Below, piece after piece: positions 25,439 through 33,970 of a stretch of 64,000 nt of DNA. The position numbers were made by a program, and so were the translations under genes. This stretch comes from Erythrobacteraceae bacterium WH01K. GTDB taxonomy: Bacteria > Pseudomonadota > Alphaproteobacteria > Sphingomonadales > Sphingomonadaceae. The notes under the pieces were generated by a model. It was not told the origin of the DNA and did not search any database. It saw only the letters and a program-made list of their open reading frames with translations. How positions within the stretch are numbered: position 1 is the stretch's first letter; each line of letters opens with the position of its first letter. The DNA is taken from the NCBI GenBank assembly GCA_027941995.1, contig CP115966.1:930001-994000 (forward strand). Reading direction: 5' to 3'.

Positions 25439-26287
25439 TCAGCCGTCCTTCGTCACGCGCGGCACGCTTGCCCGGGTGGTGTGGCCTGTGAACTGGCGAT
25501 GGACCGCGGCAAGGACTGCCAACGATATGCAGGAAGCCAGCGCGCTGACCGCCGAACTGACAAGCGCGTCTCCGATCAGCGCGATGCCTTCGCCGAACAG
25601 GGCCAGGCCGAGCCCGAGCACAAGCGTCACCATCAGGCTGAGGACGATGTAGGCGGTGAACAGCAGGGCGTAGAACAGGAACAGGCGAAACGAATTGCCT
25701 TTCGTGAGCGACCAGGACCGGCGCAGGGCAGCGACGGGATTGCGCAGGCCCTCCGCCCCGATCAGCGGGGCGACCAGCGATACCTTCACGAATACATAGA
25801 TCATGACCGGCAGCGAAAGGAGCACGGGAATGGCCGCGAGAGCCTGCGACCCGGTGGCTGCGAACAGCGCGATCAGCAGGCCGAGCGCGAGGCTCAGCCC
25901 CAGGGCAACGGCGACATAGGCCGCGACATAGGGAAGGAGGCCGGCAAGCCCTTCCTTCAGAGCATCGCCCAGCGTGGGCCGTCCGCTTTTCCCGAGCAAT
26001 GCCAGCAGGCTGAGCGAACCGACCATCTGCACCAGCGACCACAGCACGACGACCCACCAGTATTGCGACATCGTCGCCTGCATTGCAGCCATCGCTGCAT
26101 CGGGATCGGCCGTCTCCGACTGCCCGGCCATGATGGAGCCCAGCTCGGGGACCAGCAGCACGACGGCGAGATAGGGCAGGAAGAAGAAGACGCCGGCGAC
26201 CACGAACACCGTCTGGCGATTGGCGGAAAGTAGCGCCACCGCCTCTTCCCAGGCGCGGGTCATGTCGAACGAATTGCTGCGTACCAT
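25439..26287 (-). CDS. Multi-pass inner membrane protein with GDPD-type membrane domain
   Basis: 282 residues with about six hydrophobic segments; the region YVFVKVSLVAPLIGAEGL followed by NPVAALRRSWSLTKGNSFRLF is the hallmark of the glycerophosphodiesterase membrane-domain family, but no catalytic phosphodiesterase domain is present. ATG 26287 is preceded by CAGGGAGTTACCG; the extra codons up to 26338 overlap the lipB start. It is convergent with the methyltransferase and divergent from lipB. Function unknown. Confidence 0.75.
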   Translation of the reverse strand: MVRSNSFDMTRAWEEAVALLSANRQTVFVVAGVFFFLPYLAVVLLVPELGSIMAGQSETADPDAAMAAMQATMSQYWWVVVLWSLVQMVGSLSLLALLGKSGRPTLGDALKEGLAGLLPYVAAYVAVALGLSLALGLLIALFAATGSQALAAIPVLLSLPVMIYVFVKVSLVAPLIGAEGLRNPVAALRRSWSLTKGNSFRLFLFYALLFTAYIVLSLMVTLVLGLGLALFGEGIALIGDALVSSAVSALASCISLAVLAAVHRQFTGHTTRASVPRVTKDG

Positions 26288-26337
26288 CGGTAACTCCCTG
26301 TCAGCCCTCTTGATAAGCGGGGCGGCAAACCCCAGCA

Positions 26338-27006
26338 ATGCCGGTGATGACCGGAACCGACGATACTATCGACTGGCAACAGGGCCGTGCAGCCGTGCCC
26401 TATCGCGCCGCGCTGGCCGAGATGGAAGAGCGCAATGCCGCCATTTCCGCCGGAGAGGCGCGCGAGATGATCTGGCTGCTTGAACATCCGCCCGTCTATA
26501 CTGCCGGGACCAGCGCCGATCCGGCAGAAATGCTGAACCCGCAATTCGACGTCGTGGAGACGGGCCGGGGCGGGCGCTACACCTATCACGGTCCGGGCCA
26601 GCGGATCGGCTACGTGATGCTCGACCTGAAAAAGCGGGGCCGCGATGTCCGGCGTTTCGTCCATGCGCTGGAAGGCTGGGTGATCGCCACGCTGGCGGAG
26701 CTGGGCGTCGAAAGCTGGGCGGTCGATGGCCGCGTCGGGATATGGACGCGCGATGTGGACGGGGCAGAGGCCAAGATCGGTGCCATCGGCGTGCGCGTGC
26801 GGCGCTGGGTGACCATGCACGGATTCTCCGTGAACCTGTCGCCCGACCTGTCCCATTTCGGCGGTATCGTGCCATGCGGTATCGATACGCTGGGCGTCAC
26901 CAGTCTCGAAAAGCTCGGTATTGCCAGGTCGGCCGAGCAGTGGGATGCGCAGCTCATGAAAACCGCGCCCGGCTTCTTGGCGGCCCTTTCCGGAGAAACG
27001 GCATGA
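26338..27006 (+). CDS. lipB: Octanoyl-[ACP]:protein N-octanoyltransferase
   Basis: Transfers octanoate from acyl carrier protein to the lipoyl domains of ketoacid dehydrogenases. 222 residues, near the usual 210-230. [21 protein letters not shown] is the LipB signature; the catalytic pair is K146 (in KIGAIGVRV) and C180 (in GIVPCGI). A second in-frame ATG at 26347 is an equally possible start. Its stop overlaps the start of the lipoprotein gene (ATGA). Cytoplasmic; lipA is not in the window. Confidence 0.94.
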   Translation: MPVMTGTDDTIDWQQGRAAVPYRAALAEMEERNAAISAGEAREMIWLLEHPPVYTAGTSADPAEMLNPQFDVVETGRGGRYTYHGPGQRIGYVMLDLKKRGRDVRRFVHALEGWVIATLAELGVESWAVDGRVGIWTRDVDGAEAKIGAIGVRVRRWVTMHGFSVNLSPDLSHFGGIVPCGIDTLGVTSLEKLGIARSAEQWDAQLMKTAPGFLAALSGETA

Positions 27007-27266
27007 CCCGCAAATACGTCACATTCCTCGCCCCCGCGCTCCTGATGGTGACAGGTCTCGCAGCCTGCGGCGACGATAGCGCGCCTGCTGCAGGCGGCGC
27101 CGGCGGCTCCGGTGCAGCCGGGGATGTGCAGCGCGGTGTAATCAGCGACTCCATGCTGCCACTGGAATCGGTCACTTCCACCTCGCCGCCACGAGGTGGA
27201 GGGGCTTCCGCGAGCAATGACGAAGAAGCCGGCGACGAAACGACCGAAGAATCTGCGGGCGACTGA
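27003..27266 (+). CDS. Small predicted lipoprotein
   Basis: 87 residues. The N-terminus is a lipoprotein signal: basic MTRKY, a hydrophobic stretch and the lipobox LAAC with cysteine 22, followed by GDDS, whose aspartate at +3 rather than +2 does not predict inner membrane retention strongly. The mature part is Gly/Ala/Ser/Glu-rich and low in complexity, ending [14 protein letters not shown]. It overlaps lipB by four bases. Not recognised as a named family; probably an envelope protein of unknown function. Confidence 0.7.
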   Translation: MTRKYVTFLAPALLMVTGLAACGDDSAPAAGGAGGSGAAGDVQRGVISDSMLPLESVTSTSPPRGGGASASNDEEAGDETTEESAGD

Positions 27267-27273
27267 TCGGGCG

Positions 27274-28155
27274 TCACTCGCCCAATATGGTGCGGGCGCG
27301 TGCCAGTTCGCTGCGGTCGGCGGCAAAACGGTCGACCGATACGACCTGCGCTTCGGGCTGGCGCTCGAACGCATCAAGGATCAGCCGAGCGCGGGCGCGT
27401 TCCTCTTCGGTGGGCGAGAAGATGTCGGCAATCGGCCTGATCTGGGCGGGATGACGCGCCATCATGGCATCGAAACCGGCCGACCGCGCCTCGCTTGCCA
27501 GTGCACGGAAAACGTCGGCGTCCTTCGTTACGTGGCTGCCGGTTTCCAGCGCGAACAGCCCGGCAGCGCGGGCTGCCAGGACGACTTGAGCGCGAACGTG
27601 ATTGACGGTGGCAGGCCAGCGACGTGCGCCTTTTCCGAAGGGGCGCAGGCCTGCTGAATGCATCAGCGCATCGGCGTCCCATGCCAGTCCGGCAAGGCGC
27701 GGATGCGGTTCGCGAATAACGTCCGGCGCGGACAATGCCCCTGCGGCGGTATCGCCCAGTTGCGGGACGATGCGGACCGAATTGTGCTCTGCCGGGCTTG
27801 TCTGCTCCAGCTCGTAGATCTCGCTTGCGAGTTGGGCGACCTGTTCGGGTCCGGTTGCCCGCGGCAGCACGATGCCATTGGGCGCGGCGGGCATCACGGC
27901 GACGAGGTCCTCGCGCCAATGGGCGCTGCCCATCGGGTTGATCCTGACCCAGCGCTGCGACCCCGGCATTCCCGGGGCGGGGGAGGGGCGGCCCGTGAGA
28001 TAATCGGCCGCCATTTGCCGCGCCTGCGATTTCGCATCTTCAGCCACGCCGGAAAGATCGAGCAGGACAACATCGGCGTCGAGCGCCGCGACCTTTTCCA
28101 GCTTCGCCGGTTCGTCAGCCGGGACCACCAGCCAGGATCGCAGTGCTTTTCCCAT
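27274..28155 (-). CDS. CitE-like CoA-ester lyase paralogue with altered catalytic residues
   Basis: 293 residues, HpcH/HpaI aldolase fold, paralogous to the gene at 7212. Compared by eye, the acidic active-site motifs are changed: DLEDAV becomes DLSGVAE (residues 33-39), TETAAS becomes GDTAAGA, and WGAEDL becomes WDADAL. The substrate-end motif is kept as RHPAQIRPIADIF. The start ATG 28155 begins MGKALRSWLVVPADE; the open frame continues upstream but overlaps the region before the reductase. It may be a catalytically different or inactive lyase. It lies 35 bases after the Old Yellow Enzyme gene on the same strand. Confidence 0.78.
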   Translation of the reverse strand: MGKALRSWLVVPADEPAKLEKVAALDADVVLLDLSGVAEDAKSQARQMAADYLTGRPSPAPGMPGSQRWVRINPMGSAHWREDLVAVMPAAPNGIVLPRATGPEQVAQLASEIYELEQTSPAEHNSVRIVPQLGDTAAGALSAPDVIREPHPRLAGLAWDADALMHSAGLRPFGKGARRWPATVNHVRAQVVLAARAAGLFALETGSHVTKDADVFRALASEARSAGFDAMMARHPAQIRPIADIFSPTEEERARARLILDAFERQPEAQVVSVDRFAADRSELARARTILGE

Positions 28156-28190
28156 TATCTCCCCCGGGATTGCCTTGGCAGGCCGGCCGT

Positions 28191-29282
28191 TCAGTCCATT
28201 GCCGGATAGTCGATATATCCTTCCGGACCCGGCAGATACCAGCTTTTCGGGACATTGACGTTTTCGGCCCATTCCGCGCCTTCGCGAATGCGGTTCGCAA
28301 GGTCGGGGTTCGAGATATAGGGCCGGCCGAAGCTGACCGCGTCGCAGCGGTTCGCGGCTAGGTCGGCGCTGGCTTCTTCCGCGGTATAATCGCTGTTGAG
28401 CACAAGCGGCCCCGTAAAGGTGCTGCGGATCATCGGGCTTTGCTTGGGCACGTCGGTCGAACCGAAGGTCCCTTCGGGCCCCGGCTCCCGCAGTTCGAGG
28501 AAAGCGAGCCCGTGCTTCTGCGCTACCGCCGAGGCGACGCCGAAGGTTTCCGCCGGATTGAGATCGTCGCAGCCCTGCGTCTCGCCATTGGGCGACAGGC
28601 GCAGGCCCACCCGGTCCGCGCCCCAGACATCGACCAGGGCGGCCAACACCTCGTCAAGGAAGCGCGCACGGTTTTCTGCCGAACCGCCATATTCGTCTTC
28701 GCGCAGATTGGTGCTGGAGCGCAGGAACTGGTCGACCAAATACCCATTCGCGCCGTGAAGCTGGATGCCGTCGAAACCCGCTTTCTTCGCATTTTCGGCA
28801 GCGTGACGGTAATCTTCCACCACGCGCGCAATCTCGGCCACCGACAGCGCACGCGCCTGCTGGTGATCCTGCCGGCCCGTAGGCGTGTGGGCATGGCCGG
28901 GCGCGGTGGTCGCGCTGGCAGAGACCGGCGCATCGCCGTCCAGGAAGTCGGGATGGACGATCCGTCCCATGTGCCACAATTGCAGGACGATCAGGCCGCC
29001 TTCCTCGTGCACTGCCTGCGTGACCTGCTTCCACCCTTCGACCTGTTCGTCGGACCAGATGCCGGGCGCGGCGGGCCAGCCCAGGCCTTCCCGGGAGATA
29101 CCGGTCGCCTCGCTGATGATCAGCCCGGCACCGCTGCGCTGGCGGTAATACGTCGCCATCATCTCGTTCGGAACCGATCCCGGCACGGTTGCACGGCCAC
29201 GGGTCAGCGGCGCCATGAAGATGCGGTTGCGTGCCTCCAGAGCGCCCATCGTGATCGGCTCGAGAAGATTGTCGTGTGCCAT
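28191..29282 (-). CDS. NADH:flavin oxidoreductase, Old Yellow Enzyme family (alkene reductase)
   Basis: 363 residues; an FMN TIM barrel that reduces activated C=C bonds or nitro compounds. MAPLTRGRA, the substrate-binding pair in GIQLHGANGYLVDQFL and the barrel end SFGRPYISNPDLA are characteristic of the NemA/OYE subgroup. It starts with MAHDNLLEPI, and its ATG lies 65 bases from the divergent EamA transporter. The CitE-like paralogue follows. Physiological substrate unknown. Confidence 0.9.
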   Translation of the reverse strand: MAHDNLLEPITMGALEARNRIFMAPLTRGRATVPGSVPNEMMATYYRQRSGAGLIISEATGISREGLGWPAAPGIWSDEQVEGWKQVTQAVHEEGGLIVLQLWHMGRIVHPDFLDGDAPVSASATTAPGHAHTPTGRQDHQQARALSVAEIARVVEDYRHAAENAKKAGFDGIQLHGANGYLVDQFLRSSTNLREDEYGGSAENRARFLDEVLAALVDVWGADRVGLRLSPNGETQGCDDLNPAETFGVASAVAQKHGLAFLELREPGPEGTFGSTDVPKQSPMIRSTFTGPLVLNSDYTAEEASADLAANRCDAVSFGRPYISNPDLANRIREGAEWAENVNVPKSWYLPGPEGYIDYPAMD

Positions 29283-29346
29283 GCCAGTACCTGTCCTGCG
29301 TTGAATTAATGCTATGCGTTTGTGGTCCCGGAGCTAGGGAGCGGGC

Positions 29347-30246
29347 ATGAAGGCCGCAACTGAAGAAACCGTTTCAGGCAGACGATGGTGGCTATTGGCC
29401 GCGTTGCTTGCGGGAAACGTGGCGCTGGCTCTGGGGCCGTGGAGCGTGCGGCTGGCCGATAGCGGGCCGGTGTCGGCGGCTTTCTGGCGCATGGTCCTGG
29501 CATTGCCCTTTCTCGCCCTGATTGCGGCAAGGTCGGGGCAACGGCTGGGCGGAATGCCGCGGCGCGCGCTGGGCCTTGTTGCCCTGGGCGCGGTCGCCTT
29601 CGCTTTCGACCTCGGCAGCTGGCATATCGGGATAGAGCGCACGCGGCTGGGCAATGCGACGCTGTTCGGCAATGCGGGCAGTATCGTGCTGCTCTTCTGG
29701 GGCTTCATCATGGGGCGGATGCTGCCGCGCGGTGTTGACTGGCTTGCCATCGCGCTTGCGCTAGGCGGCGCGGCGATCCTGATGGGGCGCAGCCTGGAAA
29801 TCAGCGTCGGGACCCTGATCGGCGACATTTTCTGCCTCGCCGCAGGTCTGGCCTATGCCGTCTACCTGCTCACCTTGCAGGAAGTGCGCGGCCAGTTCGG
29901 AGGGTGGTCGCTGCTGACCTGGGTCGCGCTGATCGCATCGCCGGTTCTGCTGGCAATGGCGCTGCTGCTGGGCGAGCCCGTCTGGCCTACGGACTGGACG
30001 CCGCTGATCGTGCTCTCGCTGCTAAGTCAGGTTGTGGGGCAGGGCCTGCTGGTCTTCAGCCTGCGCCATTTCCCGCCACTGGTGATCGGGCTGGCCCTGC
30101 TGACGCAGCCCGCCGTAGCGGCGATCTACGGCGCGGCGGTCTTCGGCGAGATCCTGGGCATTCCGGACATCGTCGGCATGGCCATGCTCGGCAGCGCGCT
30201 GGTTTTCGCCCGCAAGTCGCAGGAAGATCGTGTGCCGCGTCCCTAG
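29347..30246 (+). CDS. EamA/DMT-family transporter
   Basis: 299 residues with about ten hydrophobic helices in two EamA halves. The first half holds GPWSVRLADSGPVSAAFWRM and RTRLGNATLFGNAG, the second TLQEVRGQFGG to FSLRHFPPLVIGLALL, ending with the RK-rich tail. ATG 29347 follows GGGAGCGGGC. Inner membrane; the family exports amino acids or other small metabolites. It ends 4 bases into the convergent DUF2254 gene. Confidence 0.88.
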   Translation: MKAATEETVSGRRWWLLAALLAGNVALALGPWSVRLADSGPVSAAFWRMVLALPFLALIAARSGQRLGGMPRRALGLVALGAVAFAFDLGSWHIGIERTRLGNATLFGNAGSIVLLFWGFIMGRMLPRGVDWLAIALALGGAAILMGRSLEISVGTLIGDIFCLAAGLAYAVYLLTLQEVRGQFGGWSLLTWVALIASPVLLAMALLLGEPVWPTDWTPLIVLSLLSQVVGQGLLVFSLRHFPPLVIGLALLTQPAVAAIYGAAVFGEILGIPDIVGMAMLGSALVFARKSQEDRVPRP

Positions 30247-31568
30247 GCCGTACTGGACTGCCAGAACGTCCGGTCGAACGCCGCCTTGTGCTGCTCGAAC
30301 CGCTCGAGGTCGGGGCCGACCAAATGGAGGCGGGCCTGTTCGGCCAGGCGGTGTCCTTCCATTCGCAATTGTTCCTGCCGGTCCGTATGGCCGAGCGGGG
30401 TTGATGCCTGTGAAATGACGTCCAGCATGACTTCCGCCGCGATCGGCGAGGTTGCGACCCCGCTTCGAATGGAGCCGAATCCGCGCTTCAGGTAATGGGC
30501 GAAATCGTCCGGCGCGGGAATGACCGGGCAATTGTCCTCGTCGTCCCCGCAGATATTCTTGCGCAAATCGCGGCGTCCGATGTCGGACGTGGCAGCGCCC
30601 AGCCAGTGGAGTGCAGTGATCGCGGTGAAAGGATCGTTGATCCCCGGGGACAGCGCACGCAGGCCGATTTCCACCAGCTCGTCGATCAGGAATTGCGGGT
30701 CCTGTTCCGGCGTGCGCGTCGGGCCGAGGGTGAAGCATTCCCTTACCTTGTCCCCGATAGAGCCGGGATCGCACCCGTCGACTTCCATCAATGGCAGGTC
30801 GCGGTGGACGAAATCGCCGGTGCGAACCTTCAGGCTGAACGTGCCTTCGCAGTCCTTGGCAATGGACAACAGGTCGTCGAAATCGATCAACTGGACATAA
30901 CCCGTTTCCCACGCGGTCAGCGGTTCCCCGCCCCTCGGCTCCACGGCTTCTGAAAACTCGTCCTCGACCGGGTAGGTGGACCGTATGGCGTCCAGCAGGC
31001 GGCGGCCTATGCCTTCCAGCACCTTGTTGACGCGGATGCTGGACGGGATGTGGTTGAGGAAGAAAACCAGCACCGCAACGCATACGGCCATGAGCACATA
31101 GGCGATCAGCAGCGACAGCTGGGGAACGAAGCCGGGCAAGGCGCTGGCTGCGGCATCGGCGGCGGGGGTCTCGTCCTCACCCCTGACATTTCGCAGCACC
31201 ACAAGGGCATAGACGAACGCCCCGATGAAGGTCGCCAGGCTCAACTGGTTGCCGCGGTCTTCCATGAAGTTGGTGAGCAGCCTCGGCCCGTAATTGCCGC
31301 TGGCATAGGCGACCGCCGCGATGGTTATGGAAAACACGGTCGAGGCCACGCCGATCATGCTGCTGGCCATGACGGTCAACATGTTCGACGCACCGTCGGG
31401 CCGCGCCGGAAGAAGCCATTTGACGTCGTTCAGGAACGAGGTGAAGCCGGACCGGTCGAGATAGACTGCGCCAAGCGCAAGCAGCGCCGCTGCGAGCGAA
31501 AACGTCGCGGGATAGAACCAGTAATTGGCGTTCAGCCGGGCGAGGAAGAAACGGATATCGTTCGGCAT
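30243..31568 (-). CDS. DUF2254 integral membrane protein, copy 2
   Basis: 441 residues with four N-terminal hydrophobic segments (e.g. TMs at about residues 17-37, 62-87 and 145-167) and a soluble C-terminal half carrying the family signature GLRALSPGINDPFTAI. The ATG overlaps the stop of the upstream copy (TGATG), so the two are coupled. DUF2254 has no established biochemical function to my knowledge. The pair is divergent from the rhodopsin gene, whose promoter region it shares. Confidence 0.82.
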   Translation of the reverse strand: MPNDIRFFLARLNANYWFYPATFSLAAALLALGAVYLDRSGFTSFLNDVKWLLPARPDGASNMLTVMASSMIGVASTVFSITIAAVAYASGNYGPRLLTNFMEDRGNQLSLATFIGAFVYALVVLRNVRGEDETPAADAAASALPGFVPQLSLLIAYVLMAVCVAVLVFFLNHIPSSIRVNKVLEGIGRRLLDAIRSTYPVEDEFSEAVEPRGGEPLTAWETGYVQLIDFDDLLSIAKDCEGTFSLKVRTGDFVHRDLPLMEVDGCDPGSIGDKVRECFTLGPTRTPEQDPQFLIDELVEIGLRALSPGINDPFTAITALHWLGAATSDIGRRDLRKNICGDDEDNCPVIPAPDDFAHYLKRGFGSIRSGVATSPIAAEVMLDVISQASTPLGHTDRQEQLRMEGHRLAEQARLHLVGPDLERFEQHKAAFDRTFWQSSTA

Positions 31569-32866
31569 CAGGCGTGCCCGCCCGCAGTATTCCCATCGCC
31601 GAAACCGTTGTCGAAGGCAGCGTTTATCGATCTCTTGTCCATGCCGTATTGCGTGACGCTATCCGCGTGATCGCGCAAGTGCCTGGCAAGGTCGCGGATG
31701 AAGTCGATGAGCTGGGCCGGGCCGCCCTCCCGTTCGATCCGCGCGGCAATGCGGGCATAATTGTCGATCATGCGGATCGATACCGATGGATACTGGCATG
31801 CAGCCTGGCGGAACGCGCTCATCGGATCCTCGAACAGTCCGCGAAAATCCTGGCCCAGCAGGACGAGTTCGGGGCAGCCTTTCAGCGCCGGATCGCGGTC
31901 GTCGTCTATCCAGCTATCGACCTGGCTTTCCATGACGGCGGCCAGCTTGTCGGCGCAGGCAATGGCGGTGTAGAAATCGTTGATCGCCGGAGACAGGGCC
32001 CGCGCCGCGATTTCCGCCAGCAGGCGGATGCGGAAGACCGGGCCTTGCGCGTCCGAGCGGTACGGGCCGATGGCGATGGCCGACTTGACCTGGTTTTCAT
32101 CCAAATCCGAAGGGGAGCACAGGATCGGCTCTCCCTTCAGGACGTGCTGACCCGGCGCGACGTGCAGGGTTACCGCGCTTCCATCGCAGGCGATGTTCCG
32201 CAGTTTTGCAAGGTCGATGTCCTCGACATATCCCTCCCGCGGGGCACGCAATACGACGTGCTCGCTCCGTGTGCTGCGCTCCACGGGTTCGAGATCTATC
32301 GACCGCTTGCAGGCATCGACGCACAGCCGGTCGATAGAGGTATCGACGAACATGGTCCGGCCCAGATCGTGGAGTGACACGGACAGCATGGCGACGTTTA
32401 TCGCCTGGAGAAGCGCGACGACCCCGACCAGCAGCAGCGGCGTATCGGCCAGATCGGCCTCGGCATCTGTCGCCAGCATGGCCACCAGGCTGACGATCAT
32501 GGAGAAGGACAGTCCGGCCAGGCTTACCCGTACCAGCGGCCGCTCGATCCAGCGGTCGATCAGGCGCGCGCCGAGATTGCCTGCCGCCATGCTGAGCACG
32601 ATCAGGGTGATGGAGAAATACAGCGTGATGAAGGCGGCATTCACACCGGCTGCGACGCCGGTGAAATCCTTGGCCGTATCGGCGGTGGCCACAGTCGCGA
32701 GATCGCGGGCCAGCAGCCACGCTGTCGCCGCCTCTCGGTCCAGCCACAGGATAGCAAGCGCGAAGGGCAGCGCGGCAAGCACCGCGCACACTGCCAGCAG
32801 CCAGTAACTGGTAAACAGCCTGTGCAGGATCCAACCGGGCAGTCCGGAAATACGTTTCAAGTCCAC
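31568..32866 (-). CDS. DUF2254 integral membrane protein, copy 1
   Basis: 432 residues from the GTG at 32866, which has GGGGG about 10 bases upstream; an in-frame start at 32935 is possible but lacks homology and would eat into the rhodopsin promoter region. About four N-terminal membrane segments, then a soluble half with ARALSPAINDFYTAIA, a diverged version of the signature in the neighbouring copy. Sequence identity with copy 2 is low, so this is an old paralogue, not a recent duplication. Function unknown. Confidence 0.8.
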   Translation of the reverse strand: MDLKRISGLPGWILHRLFTSYWLLAVCAVLAALPFALAILWLDREAATAWLLARDLATVATADTAKDFTGVAAGVNAAFITLYFSITLIVLSMAAGNLGARLIDRWIERPLVRVSLAGLSFSMIVSLVAMLATDAEADLADTPLLLVGVVALLQAINVAMLSVSLHDLGRTMFVDTSIDRLCVDACKRSIDLEPVERSTRSEHVVLRAPREGYVEDIDLAKLRNIACDGSAVTLHVAPGQHVLKGEPILCSPSDLDENQVKSAIAIGPYRSDAQGPVFRIRLLAEIAARALSPAINDFYTAIACADKLAAVMESQVDSWIDDDRDPALKGCPELVLLGQDFRGLFEDPMSAFRQAACQYPSVSIRMIDNYARIAARIEREGGPAQLIDFIRDLARHLRDHADSVTQYGMDKRSINAAFDNGFGDGNTAGGHA

Positions 32867-33024
32867 CGGCAAATGCCCCCTGACCGAACCAAGATTTGTT
32901 GCGTGGGTAATTTTGTAAGGAACCCAACGACCCACACCGAATTAAGTTGCAGCGCGCAGCAGGCGCGTATCTCGCCGGGGCAGACCGATGTGCATGCCAC
33001 GTGCATACAAGAAAGGGGGCTGAC

Positions 33025-33894
33025 ATGGCTCTTTCGGAAAACGGTGCTGCCATGGTGGGCAATATCGAGAATCTGGTTACACTTACCTCGGGCCAATACA
33101 CGACCGGTTCGCTGATCCTGATGGTCAGCTACGGCGCGCATTTCGCCTTCATTCTCTATTTCCTCATGACAAGCATGCAGCTTGCCCCGCGTTACCGGAT
33201 CGTGCCGGTTCTGTCGGCGATCGTCATGGCCAGCGCAGGCCTCAGCCTGCTGCGCGAATTTTCGACCTGGCAAGCGGCGTACGAGTTCGCGGGCAGCGTC
33301 TACACCCCGCTGGCCGATGGCGAGACCTTCACCAATGCCTATCGCTACGGCAACTGGACGATCACGGTGCCGATCCTGCTGACGCAGCTTCCCATCGCCT
33401 TCGCCCTGTCGCGGCCCGACCTTCACAAGCGGGCCCTGCGCATGAGCATCCCGGCGCTGCTGATGATCTGGACCGGCCTGTATGGGCAGTTCGGTGAAAC
33501 CGGCGATTTCTCGCGGCTCAACATTTGGGGCGTCATCTCTACCCTTTTCTTCGTATGGCTTATCATCGAGGTGCGCGGCGTGATCTCGGCAGCGATTGCC
33601 AACAGCCCGCCGTCGCTGGTGGCTTGGCCCAAGAACATCTGGTGGTACTTCCTTGCCACCTGGGGCCTCTACCCCATCGCCTACGCCCTGCCGCAGCTCG
33701 GCTTCAATGGCGATGTCGTGGTGGTCCGCCAGCTCCTGTTCTCGATTGCGGACATCTCGACCAAGCTGATCTACGGCGTGATCCTGTCCCGCTACGTCCT
33801 GCGTCGCAGCGCGCTGGAAGGCTACGTCCCTGCAGCCGAGGCTCTGGAAACCAGTCCGCTCGGCAGCAAGATCGCTTCCGCCCGGGGCGATTGA
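33025..33894 (+). CDS. Microbial rhodopsin with NTQ motif, predicted light-driven chloride pump
   Basis: 289 residues, seven hydrophobic helices. The Schiff-base lysine is K247 in ADISTKLIYG, with its aspartate partner D243. Helix C reads YRYGNWTITVPILLTQL: the three positions that define pump type (D97, T101, E108 in proteorhodopsin) are N110, T114 and Q121. NTQ rhodopsins from Nonlabens and Fulvimarina are light-driven inward chloride pumps; the residues that make an outward proton pump are absent. The tuning position is L118, as in green-absorbing types. ATG 33025 follows AAAGGGGGCTGAC. A strong terminator lies 30 bases after the stop, then blh. Inner membrane. Confidence 0.93.
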   Translation: MALSENGAAMVGNIENLVTLTSGQYTTGSLILMVSYGAHFAFILYFLMTSMQLAPRYRIVPVLSAIVMASAGLSLLREFSTWQAAYEFAGSVYTPLADGETFTNAYRYGNWTITVPILLTQLPIAFALSRPDLHKRALRMSIPALLMIWTGLYGQFGETGDFSRLNIWGVISTLFFVWLIIEVRGVISAAIANSPPSLVAWPKNIWWYFLATWGLYPIAYALPQLGFNGDVVVVRQLLFSIADISTKLIYGVILSRYVLRRSALEGYVPAAEALETSPLGSKIASARGD

Positions 33895-33924
33895 CTTGCA
33901 GCGTGCCCGGCACGCCGGTGAAAC

Positions 33925-33954
33925 GGGGCCCTGGCATGATGCCGGGGCCCTTTT
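33925..33954 (+). terminator. Intrinsic terminator after the rhodopsin gene
   Basis: GGGGCCCTGGCA (33925-33936) pairs with TGCCGGGGCCC (33940-33950) around a TGA loop, giving 11 consecutive base pairs including one G-U pair, followed by TTTT (33951-33954). It starts 31 bases after the rhodopsin stop and lies before the most likely blh start at 33971. It probably ends most rhodopsin transcripts, so that blh is made from a minority of readthrough transcripts or from its own promoter. Confidence 0.75.
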
Positions 33955-33970
33955 CGCGTGCGGGGCAGTA

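Noticed and set aside
33025-33894. Proton-pumping proteorhodopsin or sodium pump
   Set aside because: The motif is N-T-Q, not D-T-E/D and not N-D-Q.
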